8,609 nt of DNA from an uncultured Oscillospiraceae bacterium. GTDB taxonomy: Bacteria > Bacillota > Clostridia > Oscillospirales > Acutalibacteraceae. The notes under the pieces are model-generated. The model ran no database searches. It was given only the letters and a program-made list of their open reading frames with translations, and was not told where the DNA came from. A program made the translations under genes and the position numbers. Location: assembly GCA_900554535.1 (NCBI GenBank), contig USIA01000073.1, forward strand, positions 1 through 8,609, in the 5' to 3' direction. Shown piece after piece: positions 1-6,492 of this stretch; position 1 is the stretch's first letter; every line of letters starts with the position of its first letter.

Positions 1-312
1 CTCAAAGGTGTGGTCACCCGCCCGTGCTTTCAGACAGAGGCTGCCATTACCGGTGGCCCGGGATGGATCGAACGGATGAAGAAAGCCGGTCTCGTCCGCT
101 CCATGTCTAAGAAAGGGTGTTCCCCTGATAACGCAGCATGTGAAGGCTTCTTTGGACGGTTGAAAAACGAAATGTTTTTAGGAAGCTCACTTGACGATTT
201 TGCCCGGGAGCTTGATGACTATATCAATTGGTATAACCGCAAGCGTAACAAGCTATCTTTAGGCGGATTGAGTCCCCTCGAATATAGACAGCACCTTGGT
301 TTTGTTGCTTAA
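1..312 (+). pseudogene. IS3-family transposase (OrfB) 3' remnant, frameshifted
   Basis: This is the C-terminal part of an IS3-family (IS150-like) DDE transposase; it enters from the left edge. Codons from about 61 on read WIERMKKAGLVRSMSKKG, then DNAACEGFFGRLKNEMF (the E at 142-144 is the third catalytic acid) and end with the family tail WYNRKRNKLSLGGLSPLEYR. Upstream of about 60 this frame reads nonsense, but the +2 frame (24-62) reads VLSDRGCHYRWPG, which matches the family block around the second catalytic Asp (HSDRGCHYRWPGWI). The two frames meet at the run tggcccggga (54-63). One C too many there would explain the break. The loop after MF also looks a few residues short (MFLGSSLDDF). 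I infer an inactive copy. The GTG at position 10 is not a real start. Confidence 0.85.
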
Positions 313-334
313 TTTGTCCAACTTTTTGTCCGCA
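313..334 (+). mobile_element. Presumed right end of the IS3-family element
   Basis: Immediately after the transposase stop codon (310-312) comes a short AT-rich stretch with two copies of TTTGTCC (313-319 and 325-331), ending ...GTCCGCA at 334. IS3-family elements generally have 5'-TG...CA-3' termini with the transposase stop close to the right end. Read from the other strand the tip is TGCGGACAAAAAGTTGGAC, which has the look of such a terminal repeat. The left end lies outside the window, so the inverted repeat and any target duplication cannot be verified. The exact boundary is an inference. Confidence 0.5.
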
Positions 335-514
335 CCCCCGTCCCGAGATCGACATTTCTGGGCACGCGGATACTACGTGGACACGGTAGGGCGAAACAAA
401 AAGCAAATACAGGAGCACATCAAAAATCAGCTGGCAGAAGATCAAATAGCAGATCAAATGAGTTTGAAGGAGTTTGTTGACCCGTTTACGGGTAGCAAGA
501 ATACGAAGACATAA
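335..514 (+). pseudogene. IS200/IS605-type TnpA transposase, C-terminal remnant lacking catalytic Tyr
   Basis: Frame 2 from about 347 to the TAA at 512-514 reads RHFWARGYYVDTVGRN, then KKQIQEHIKNQ and a tail ending SLKEFVDPFTG. This is the C-terminal third of an HUH (Y1) transposase TnpA of the IS200/IS605 family. The N-terminal part with the HUH metal-binding motif is absent. The sequence before about 347 is not TnpA-like and belongs to the IS3 end. In TnpA the nucleophilic tyrosine lies in a helix of the form Y-x-x-x-Q; here that site is H-I-K-N-Q with His codon CAC at 416-418 and the Gln kept, one base change from TAC. Truncated and lacking its nucleophile, it cannot encode an active transposase. 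The likely history is that the IS3 element inserted into an IS200-like copy. Family assignment is from recognised motifs only. Confidence 0.8.
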
Positions 515-520
515 AAAACA

Positions 521-587
521 GCCCCTCAAGGGGCCGCCATGAGTCAGCAATGCAGTTGGCCGACCCTTTCGTGGCCCCTTGAGAGGC
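521..587. repeat. Inverted repeat downstream of tnpA remnant, probable IS200-type right-end structure
   Basis: The 14-mer CCCCTCAAGGGGCC (522-535) and GGCCCCTTGAGAGG (573-586) are inverted copies with one mismatch, and G521 can pair with C587. They would form a long hairpin with a loop of about 37 nt, starting 7 bases after the tnpA stop. The first arm is also partly self-complementary (CCCCTCAAGGGG). IS200/IS605-family ends carry subterminal imperfect palindromes recognised by TnpA, so this is probably part of the element's right end. It could instead serve as a transcription terminator, but there is no U tract. Confidence 0.5.
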
Positions 588-613
588 GTTGTCCGTATGA
601 TGCCCTTCTAGGA

Positions 614-645
614 CTTGCACAAGCCCCCGGCTTTGACGGGGGTCA
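614..645. repeat. GC-rich hairpin, possible IS200-type terminal hairpin
   Basis: CCCCCG (624-629) and CGGGGG (637-642) form a perfect 6-bp GC stem around the 7-nt loop GCTTTGA. A tiny CTTG-CA-CAAG palindrome (614-623) sits just before it. Its position about 110-130 bases after tnpA, together with the larger inverted repeat, fits the tip of an IS200-type element, but the cleavage site is not identifiable from one copy. Neither strand has a run of T after the stem, so it is a poor intrinsic terminator for the minus-strand gene that ends at 701. Confidence 0.4.
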
Positions 646-700
646 TGATTCTATGGCCAGCGAGCAGGCAACACACCCTCCCGCCGTTTTGCCCGGCGCT
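646..700 (-). other. Intergenic stretch with a small hairpin next to the 701 stop codon
   Basis: CGCCG (682-686) and CGGCG (694-698) can pair around TTTTGCC directly after the minus-strand stop codon at 701-703. There is no U-rich tail on the minus strand (GGAGGGTGTGTT follows), so it is at best a weak terminator. I see nothing else here; it separates the insertion-sequence debris from the ftsH operon. Confidence 0.3.
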
Positions 701-1114
701 TTAAGCATTCTGAAAAACGATTTTTGCGGCCAAACGGCAGCCATCCCGGATGCAGTCCTGGCAAGTGCGCAGCGGCTTCCCGCTGTCCACACCTTTGAGT
801 TCACGGCAAACCAGGGAACCATTTTGCGCAGCAAAGTCCGCTGTAATTTGCTTGGTAAGCTGATAGGTGCCTGCCTTGGTTTTCTGCCCAAGGCCGCGGC
901 TGTTGTGCAGTCCCGCCAGCAGAACCGCTCCGCTGACTGCGCCGCACGTGGCAGCCATACCGCCCATGCCGAGTCCAAAGCCTTCTGCCATACGGAAGAT
1001 CGTTTCCTCGTCCACATCCACACAATCGCTGAACGCACACGCAACCGCTTGGGCGCAGTTCGCCCCCTGGTCATGCAGCGCCAGCGCTTTGTCAATTCGC
1101 TCGTCCAATGTCAT
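701..1114 (-). CDS. C_GCAxxG_C_C family cysteine-rich protein
   Basis: This is a soluble protein of 137 residues with no signal peptide. The start chosen is the ATG at 1112-1114 (MTLDERIDKA), because GGAGG at 1123-1127 lies 8 nt upstream; the in-frame ATG at 1127-1129 overlaps that site and is unlikely to be used. The sequence has the signature of the C_GCAxxG_C_C family (PF09719-type): NCAQAV at 19-24 (Cys20), the glycine-rich GFGLGMGGMAATCGAVSGA (Cys57), VCREL (Cys103) and a C-terminal C-x2-C-x4-C (Cys118, 121, 126). Cys31 is extra. The conserved cysteines suggest a redox or metal-binding role, but no reaction is established for the family. Some relatives are selenoproteins; here the motif positions are ordinary Cys codons. 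It begins 27 nt after the ftsH stop with no terminator between, so it is probably co-transcribed with ftsH. Confidence 0.85.
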   Translation of the reverse strand: MTLDERIDKALALHDQGANCAQAVACAFSDCVDVDEETIFRMAEGFGLGMGGMAATCGAVSGAVLLAGLHNSRGLGQKTKAGTYQLTKQITADFAAQNGSLVCRELKGVDSGKPLRTCQDCIRDGCRLAAKIVFQNA

Positions 1115-1122
1115 CGATCTTT

Positions 1123-1127
1123 CCTCC
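1123..1127 (-). promoter_or_regulatory. Ribosome binding site deciding the C_GCAxxG_C_C start
   Basis: On the minus strand GGAGG is followed by an 8-nt spacer and ATG (1112-1114). The upstream in-frame ATG (1127-1129) overlaps the first G of this motif and has no site of its own, so the shorter protein is preferred. Confidence 0.7.
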
Positions 1128-1141
1128 ATTCAATATCGGTA

Positions 1142-3049
1142 TTATGATTCCTTACTGTCCGGACCGGAAGCCTTGTCGCCCTGTTCATCAGGCTGCGCCG
1201 CCTGCTCCGGCAGACCCTCGTCCTTGAGAATCCGCATAAACTCTTCGCCCGTAATCGTTTCGCGGTCCAGCAGATAGTGCGACAGCTCATGGAGCTTGCC
1301 CATATTCTCTTTCAGGATACTGATCGCCTTTTCATGCTGCTTCTGGATGATGTTCTGCACCACTGTATCGACCTTTGCTGCGGTTTCCGGAGAACAGGTC
1401 AGCGTCGCGTCTCCGCCGAGGTATTGGTTCTGGATGGTCTCCATGGCCACCATGCCGAACTCATCGCTCATACCGAAGCGCGTTACCATGGCGCGAGCCA
1501 GCTTGGTGGCCTGCTCAATATCGTTGGCGGCACCGGACGTATAATCGCCAAAAACCAGTTCCTCCGCCGAGCGGCCGCCACAGAGCACCGCAATTTTATT
1601 GAGGCATTCTTCCCGGCTCATGAGCATTTTTTCGTCCTCTTCCACCTGCATGGTATAGCCGAGGGCGCCGCTGGTGCGCGGGACAATCGTGATCTTTGTC
1701 ACCGGGGCAGAATTCGACTGCATCGCCGCCACAAGAGCATGGCCCGTCTCATGGTAGGCCACGATCTCCTTCTCCTTCGGCGGGATTACCGCACTCTTGC
1801 GCTGGTAGCCTGCAATGACGACCTCCACACTTTCCTCCAGATCCTCCTGGATCACGGCCTTACGGCCGCACTTGACGGCGCGCAGGGCCGCCTCATTGAT
1901 GATATTGGCCAGTTCCGCGCCGGACGCGCCTGCCGTTGCGCGGGCAATGGCATTGTAGTCCACATCCGGGCCGATCTTCACATCATGCGCGTGGACCTTC
2001 AAAATTGCCTCGCGGCCTTTCAGGTCCGGCAGCTCGACCGGGATACGGCGATCGAAACGTCCTGGACGCAGCAAAGCCTTGTCCAGACTATCCGGCCGGT
2101 TTGTCGCCGCCAAAATCACAACGCCCTTGCGGCCGTCAAAGCCATCCATCTCCGTCAAAAGCTGGTTGAGGGTCTGTTCGCGCTCGTCGTTGCTGGTCAG
2201 AGAACTGTCGCGCGCCTTGCCAATCGTATCGATCTCATCGATAAAGACAATGCAGGGGGCTTTTTCCTGTGCCTGCTTGAACAGGTCGCGGACTTTTGCC
2301 GCGCCCATACCGACAAACATCTCCACAAATTCCGAACCGGAGATGGAGAAAAACGGCACATGCGCTTCGCCAGCCACCGCCTGCGCCAAAAGCGTTTTGC
2401 CTGTGCCGGGAGGGCCCACCAGCAAGGCGCCCTTAGGCAGCGTCGCGCCGATATCGGCATATTTCTTCGGATTGTGCAGAAAATCTACAATCTCCACCAA
2501 AGCCTCTTTGGCCTCATCCTCGCCTGCCACATCGGCAAAGCTCTTGCCAGTCTGGGCTTCCACATAGATTTTGGCATTGCTTTTTCCAAAAGACATAGCG
2601 CCCGGGCCGCCTATTTTCTTCTGCATCCATCGCATGAAGAAGTATCCGCCCACAAAGACCAGCACAATCGGCAGCACGCCCATGACCAGCATATCGACAA
2701 GGCTGTTCGACTGCTGCACGACCGCGCCAAACTCCACATTCTTGTCCTTGAGCCGGTCGGTCAGCTTGTCGTCATCCATCATCGTCGTGGTATACACCAC
2801 CGGCCGTGCCGTTTTATCGCCATCTGGGGTGGCGTTTGCCTCAAATGTAATCTGCGCTGTGGAACGGTTCACATCGGCCTTCGTGATTTCCCCCTGGTCC
2901 AGCATATTGAGGAACTGGCTGTATGTGACCGTTGTCGTCCTTTGCTGACTGAGCAGCGGGAATACAAACATTTCCAGGACAAACAGGATACAGATCGCTA
3001 TGATAAAATAGAAGATCAATGGCCTTTTCGGTGCCTTTTGCTCTTTCAT
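1142..3049 (-). CDS. ftsH: ATP-dependent zinc metalloprotease FtsH
   Basis: This is a membrane-anchored AAA+ protease that degrades misfolded or unassembled membrane proteins and selected regulators; it works as a hexamer facing the cytoplasm. At 635 residues its length is normal. An N-terminal membrane segment (about 10-33) leads to an extracytoplasmic domain (about 36-118) and a second segment (about 119-138). The AAA domain has Walker A GPPGTGKT (212-219), the pore motif FVG (245-247), Walker B IVFIDEID (267-274) and a second region of homology with TNRPD (316-320) and arginine fingers R328 and R331. The protease domain has HETGH (433-437) and Asp510 as third zinc ligand. The 77-residue spacing between His433 and Asp510 equals that in Thermotoga FtsH (423 to 500). 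All catalytic residues are intact. The tail after about 612 is polar and acidic. The start is the ATG at 3047-3049, preceded by GGTGGAAG. It has its own promoter and a small cysteine-rich gene downstream. Confidence 0.97.
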   Translation of the reverse strand: MKEQKAPKRPLIFYFIIAICILFVLEMFVFPLLSQQRTTTVTYSQFLNMLDQGEITKADVNRSTAQITFEANATPDGDKTARPVVYTTTMMDDDKLTDRLKDKNVEFGAVVQQSNSLVDMLVMGVLPIVLVFVGGYFFMRWMQKKIGGPGAMSFGKSNAKIYVEAQTGKSFADVAGEDEAKEALVEIVDFLHNPKKYADIGATLPKGALLVGPPGTGKTLLAQAVAGEAHVPFFSISGSEFVEMFVGMGAAKVRDLFKQAQEKAPCIVFIDEIDTIGKARDSSLTSNDEREQTLNQLLTEMDGFDGRKGVVILAATNRPDSLDKALLRPGRFDRRIPVELPDLKGREAILKVHAHDVKIGPDVDYNAIARATAGASGAELANIINEAALRAVKCGRKAVIQEDLEESVEVVIAGYQRKSAVIPPKEKEIVAYHETGHALVAAMQSNSAPVTKITIVPRTSGALGYTMQVEEDEKMLMSREECLNKIAVLCGGRSAEELVFGDYTSGAANDIEQATKLARAMVTRFGMSDEFGMVAMETIQNQYLGGDATLTCSPETAAKVDTVVQNIIQKQHEKAISILKENMGKLHELSHYLLDRETITGEEFMRILKDEGLPEQAAQPDEQGDKASGPDSKES

Positions 3050-3189
3050 CTCATTTCTTCCACCAATCTATTACAAATTTTGATCTGTGTTTCATCATAA
3101 CACATTTTGGCCTCTGATTTCTAAACAAATTAAGAACGATTCTGAAAAATAAGTGACGGAATGTTCAACAATGTGTGTCGAATGTCCGA
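3050..3189 (-). other. Intergenic region upstream of ftsH
   Basis: These 140 AT-rich bases separate the 540-residue membrane protein from ftsH. The ftsH promoter is at 3094-3102. Just after the upstream gene's stop, TTCGAC and GTTGAA (minus strand) could form a weak 6-bp hairpin with one G-U pair, followed some nine bases later by TTATTTTT, a poor terminator candidate. No CIRCE-like heat-shock operator is visible. Confidence 0.4.
3094..3102 (-). promoter_or_regulatory. Extended -10 promoter for ftsH
   Basis: The minus strand reads TGT-TATGAT: the -10 hexamer TATGAT (3094-3099) differs from TATAAT at one position and is preceded directly by a TGN extension (3100-3102). No good -35 hexamer lies 16-18 nt further upstream, as is common for extended -10 promoters. 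It would give a leader of about 38 nt before the ftsH ATG. Confidence 0.55.
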
Positions 3190-4812
3190 TCAACCAATCG
3201 CCGTCACCGTGCAGGCTGGATCCCCCTGTGTATAGGTCAATCTGATCGTGTCGCCCACATTATAGCGTAGGATTTCCAGGAATTTGGACACATCGACATC
3301 ATATAGGCGGCTGTCGCCCTCCAGCACCAGATAGAAGTGAGAATTGCCATCCTGCACAGTCTGGGCGATCTTCTGGATTTTTCCGGTTGCCTTGGTTGCG
3401 GTTTCCGGCTTGCTGCTGATGCCATTGGTCCGCATCAGGTCCTGGTAATTTTTCTGACAGTCGGCCATGGTATCGCCGATGGCAACGATCTGATATTTCT
3501 GCACATTGACCATTGCGTATTTCTTGACCAAGCCCGCCTCATCCTTCAGCGCAATGAAATAGGTCGGCTGATCCTCGATATTCAGCAGCAAGGGGAACGC
3601 CGCCTGATAGCCGAGGTTCTGCACCTGACCCTCCGCGCTGCTCATGGCGCTCATTTCCACCGCACCGGTCACCGAATAAAAATGCGTCTCCTTGGTGCGC
3701 TGGTTCATCAAGACGAAGCCGACAAGGCTCTGGTCGCTGGTGACCGAGGTCACGCCGGTATAAACCCATACGTCGTCGTCGATGGCAAGGTAGTTGCAGC
3801 CTTCAGTCGTGGTCAGGCAATCCCGCTGGCCGAGAATGGAATTGAAATAGCCGTGCTTGAGCGTGCCGTAATAATTGTAAAATCCGGTAAGCATGGTATC
3901 GGAGTAAACCTCATCCACCCACTGCGGCACATCCTGGACCGGCATATCCTGTGTTTCGCCGGTCTGGGCGTTACAGAGCACCACCCGGCCGATGGTTTCG
4001 CCGCCAAAAAGGCCAATGGTATATGCCTTCACCGGGCAGACCCACCACGGGGTGCCCTCCTCATCAATCTCAAAATTCACATTATCAAAAATATACGTTG
4101 GATAGCGGAACCGCAGATGGCGGTAGATGTTGTGAGTAAAATATTCCCCTTTTGAATAGCGGATCGGTTTGTCGAGTTTGACCAGCTCCGTATCCTGGGT
4201 GGCCATATTGATCTTCATATAACCCGGGATGCCGCTGCTGTGATTGGTCAGCCATTTGATAGGACTGGCATAGTTGAGTGGAGAGACACGCACCGGCGTA
4301 TTCTGGAGGTTAATCTGCGTATAGTCGTCCGACACTTCAAACTGAGAGACCATATCCGCCATGCTGCCCATTTTGCGGTTGCCGAGCAGGGTCGCGGAGT
4401 CCTTGTCAAGCAGCGGGATCTTGCTGGTATCAACCTGCTGAATATCCTTTGCAAAATCCCGGTCTTCAACCGTCAGCAGCTTCTGATATTTCCCGGCATT
4501 CACAATCGGAGAAGACAGGACCGCCCCAATGACCAGCACGATAATCAAAGCACCGATCACCAGCAGTCCGGCTTTGACCGCGCGGTCGCCCTTAAAATCC
4601 GGCTCCACGCCGTTTCGCTTTGCCTTGCGCAACACCGGCGCAACGCACAACACGATCACCAGCACAATCGCCACCAGGAAAATGAATCCCCAAAAAGAAG
4701 GGGCATGGATGTTAAAGGCAGGCAGCTCTACATAATAATAAAGGAAGGCGAGCGCCGCCAGCACCACAGCCAGCACGACGTATTTGACGGGTTTGGACAT
4801 TGGTTTCTTCAT
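3190..4812 (-). CDS. Three-pass membrane protein of unknown function with large extracytoplasmic domain
   Basis: This protein has 540 residues and I do not recognise a named family. Three hydrophobic segments (about 10-27, 39-60, 79-100) are followed by about 440 polar residues. A Lys/Arg-rich loop (62-80) between segments 2 and 3 points to the cytoplasm, so the large domain is predicted outside. That domain contains several blocks of the shape 'aromatic-rich strand, short loop, G-x-V strand, then T/K-G-E or similar turn': PWWVCPVKAY...GRVVLCNAQTGET (255-286), DVWVYTGVTSV...GFVLMNQRTKET (347-376) and PTYFIALKDEAG...YAMVNVQKYQ (416-441). These resemble PepSY-like beta hairpins (an inference). 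Residues about 475-538 look like a separate small beta domain (FYLVLEGDSRLYDVDVSKF). Cys332 and Cys339 could form a disulfide. The start at 4810-4812 has GGAGAA 5 nt upstream. Its position beside ftsH makes a quality-control substrate or partner possible, but nothing shows it. Confidence 0.85.
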   Translation of the reverse strand: MKKPMSKPVKYVVLAVVLAALAFLYYYVELPAFNIHAPSFWGFIFLVAIVLVIVLCVAPVLRKAKRNGVEPDFKGDRAVKAGLLVIGALIIVLVIGAVLSSPIVNAGKYQKLLTVEDRDFAKDIQQVDTSKIPLLDKDSATLLGNRKMGSMADMVSQFEVSDDYTQINLQNTPVRVSPLNYASPIKWLTNHSSGIPGYMKINMATQDTELVKLDKPIRYSKGEYFTHNIYRHLRFRYPTYIFDNVNFEIDEEGTPWWVCPVKAYTIGLFGGETIGRVVLCNAQTGETQDMPVQDVPQWVDEVYSDTMLTGFYNYYGTLKHGYFNSILGQRDCLTTTEGCNYLAIDDDVWVYTGVTSVTSDQSLVGFVLMNQRTKETHFYSVTGAVEMSAMSSAEGQVQNLGYQAAFPLLLNIEDQPTYFIALKDEAGLVKKYAMVNVQKYQIVAIGDTMADCQKNYQDLMRTNGISSKPETATKATGKIQKIAQTVQDGNSHFYLVLEGDSRLYDVDVSKFLEILRYNVGDTIRLTYTQGDPACTVTAIG

Positions 4813-4817
4813 GTAGA

Positions 4818-4823
4818 TTCTCC
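4818..4823 (-). promoter_or_regulatory. Ribosome binding site of the 540-residue membrane protein
   Basis: GGAGAA on the minus strand lies 5 nt before the ATG at 4810-4812. It supports this start over the in-frame ATG at codon 5. Confidence 0.55.
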
Positions 4824-4878
4824 GTTTCTACCATAGCAGGATCAGAATGGGCGGACAGTAAGCTGCGGCCTTGGCTCT

Positions 4879-4907
4879 ACTATACACGATTTCAGCAAAA
4901 ATATCCA
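4879..4907 (-). promoter_or_regulatory. Probable promoter of the 540-residue membrane protein gene
   Basis: On the minus strand TGGATA (4902-4907; 4 of 6 bases of TTGACA) is separated by exactly 17 nt from TATAGT (4879-4884; 5 of 6 bases of TATAAT). A start of transcription near 4872 would give a leader of about 60 nt. It lies downstream of the hairpins that probably end the permease transcript. Confidence 0.5.
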
Positions 4908-4911
4908 GTGC

Positions 4912-4929
4912 CCGCCTTCGGAAAGGCGG
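4912..4929 (-). repeat. Hairpin between permease and membrane protein genes
   Basis: CCGCCTT (4912-4918) and AAGGCGG (4923-4929) form a perfect 7-bp stem with a 4-nt loop. On the minus strand a TATTTTT tract follows, but about 8 nt beyond the stem, so it is only a weak or auxiliary terminator. It abuts the -35 element of the next promoter and could instead be a protein-binding palindrome. Confidence 0.4.
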
Positions 4930-4946
4930 TGGATTTCAAAGAATAC

Positions 4947-4983
4947 AAGGGCAGCCGCTACAATTTGTGCAGCAGCTGCCCTT
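4947..4983 (-). terminator. Candidate terminator of the permease gene
   Basis: AAGGGCAGC (4947-4955) and GCTGCCCTT (4975-4983) are perfect 9-bp inverted copies around a 19-nt loop, starting 32 nt after the permease stop on the minus strand. The following bases (GTATTCTTT) are only moderately T-rich, so efficiency is uncertain. Confidence 0.5.
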
Positions 4984-5015
4984 ATCCGGAAGATATTAAA
5001 AATTTTGAATTCGGT

Positions 5016-6485
5016 TTATAGCTTTGAAGAAACACTATGCACGAGATTGGACGCCTGCGCAGGCACTGTTTCCGGGGTAGGTGCCGGCTCACCAAGGACA
5101 GGCGCGCTTTCTTCGGTCAGGCCGTTGACGGTTTCCAGATCGATATGCTGGAACAGTTTCTGTTTCTTGACGACCTTGACCCAGATGAGGGCATACGCCA
5201 CCAGAGCGACCAGGAACACCACACAAATTTTATAGATCAAAATGCGTTCGTCCCCTTCCGCAATATTCCAAATCATGAAAACATCCATGAAAATACAGAC
5301 AATTTGCGGGATGCCCAAAAGGGTCAGCTTTTTGTTACGGCCGGGATGGTTCGGATAGCGGTGCCGCAAAACCAGCACCGTCACATTCGTCAGGATATAG
5401 GACAAAAGCCAGAAGCAGGACGCAGCCAGCACCATGTTTGACAGGCCGGCAGTTTCCGCCAGGCCCGACACCACGATGATGCCAATGCCAGCAGACAAAA
5501 TCAGAAGGCCTACATACGGCACGTCGCGCTTATTCTTCTTGGCAAAGAAGCTCGGGAGCATTTCATTCTGCGCCATGCCGCACAGGATCTTTGATACGCT
5601 GCCCAACACCGTGTTTGCCGTCGAAATACCAGCCAGCAACGTGACAATGCCCATCCATATGCTGCCCACATTTCCCAGCAGATTCTGGGCAAACACCATG
5701 TGCGGCATCTCTGCGGTGGAAAGCGTCTGAAGGTCCACATAATTGGTCATGCCCGTGCCAAGGATGGACTGGAGCACAAATAGGATGCACACGCCGAGAA
5801 TCATGGCCAGCGGCACATCGCGCTTCGGGTGCTTCAGGTCTTTGCTGATCGGGATGACAAATTCAATCCCGATAAACAGCCAGAACGCCGTGCCTGCCAT
5901 GCTGACAAGGCCGCTGATGCCGCTGACGCTCGGCGCCATCTTCTGCGCGTCTGGGATGGCCGTGCCAGTCCCCAAGCGGAAGAAACTGATGATGCCCATC
6001 CCCAGGAAGGAGAGCAACAGCAACGCGACGACCGCGTTTTGCAGCTTTGCAAAGATGTCGACGCCCATCATGTTCACGGCAAGCAAAATCAGCAAAAACG
6101 CGATGCTGATCACTGGCGCCGGAATCATCGGCAGAAACAGCTGATGCAGCACCATGCCGCACATGGAGATCTCCACCGAACAGGAGAGCAGGTTGACGAT
6201 AAAATAAGCGGACAGATTCGACAGGATGCTCGGGCCAGGCCCTAGGCCGACCAGCGTATACTGGCCGAGACCGCCGTCCACATTGGGCATCAAGCTGTGC
6301 AGTTCCGTAAAGGTGAATGCCTGGAAAATGTTGAGGACAACGACCACCGCCATGGCAATGACAAAGCTGCTGCCCGCCATCCCTATGCCGCGTCCGAGTG
6401 ACAAAAGGCAGCTGGTCGCCACGATCAGGCCGACACAGGTGGATATGGCGCTCGGCAATCCCAATTTTTTCGTTGTTGCCTGCAT
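5016..6485 (-). CDS. APC-superfamily amino-acid permease
   Basis: This is an integral membrane amino-acid transporter (AA_permease_2 type) of 489 residues, a usual length for the family. About 12 hydrophobic segments span residues 11 to 436. Family features are the first segment with GRGIG (31-35), the MPNVDGGLGQY loop (66-76; other members read MPxxGGxY) and the strong segment-6 block FWLFIGIEFVIPISKDLKHP-KRDVP (201-225), matching 'GfE...aeExknPxrdiP' but with Lys where many members have Glu. The last ~50 residues form a polar cytoplasmic tail rich in Pro and Glu (PAPTPE). The start is the ATG at 6483-6485 because GGGAGGT lies 7 nt upstream; the frame stays open 16 codons further but that stretch overlaps a terminator hairpin. 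Substrate is not readable. The AraC-type regulator just upstream and an amino-acid-type oxidoreductase beyond it suggest a shared substrate. Confidence 0.92.
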   Translation of the reverse strand: MQATTKKLGLPSAISTCVGLIVATSCLLSLGRGIGMAGSSFVIAMAVVVVLNIFQAFTFTELHSLMPNVDGGLGQYTLVGLGPGPSILSNLSAYFIVNLLSCSVEISMCGMVLHQLFLPMIPAPVISIAFLLILLAVNMMGVDIFAKLQNAVVALLLLSFLGMGIISFFRLGTGTAIPDAQKMAPSVSGISGLVSMAGTAFWLFIGIEFVIPISKDLKHPKRDVPLAMILGVCILFVLQSILGTGMTNYVDLQTLSTAEMPHMVFAQNLLGNVGSIWMGIVTLLAGISTANTVLGSVSKILCGMAQNEMLPSFFAKKNKRDVPYVGLLILSAGIGIIVVSGLAETAGLSNMVLAASCFWLLSYILTNVTVLVLRHRYPNHPGRNKKLTLLGIPQIVCIFMDVFMIWNIAEGDERILIYKICVVFLVALVAYALIWVKVVKKQKLFQHIDLETVNGLTEESAPVLGEPAPTPETVPAQASNLVHSVSSKL

Positions 6486-6492
6486 AAAGATT

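Noticed and set aside
224..550. 108-codon minus-strand frame across the IS junction
   Set aside because: It spans the junction of two insertion-sequence remnants whose coding sense is on the plus strand, so it is a chance frame.
515..660. CRISPR-like repeats
   Set aside because: The repeats are inverted, occur once each and have no regular spacers; no direct-repeat array occurs anywhere in the window.
539..1147. 202-codon plus-strand open frame over the C_GCAxxG_C_C gene
   Set aside because: The opposite strand carries the conserved cysteine motifs and a proper ribosome binding site; this frame runs from hairpin sequence into antisense and resembles nothing.
1277..3100. 607-codon open frame on the plus strand opposite ftsH
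   Set aside because: It mirrors ftsH in the antisense direction, is rich in His, Arg and Leu as expected from reversed GC-rich codons, has no recognisable domain or convincing ribosome binding site, and ftsH on the other strand has all its motifs.
3337..4836. Long plus-strand open frames (272 and 198 codons) opposite the membrane protein
   Set aside because: They are antisense shadows with His/Arg-rich composition and no domain; the minus-strand frame has membrane segments, ribosome binding site and promoter.
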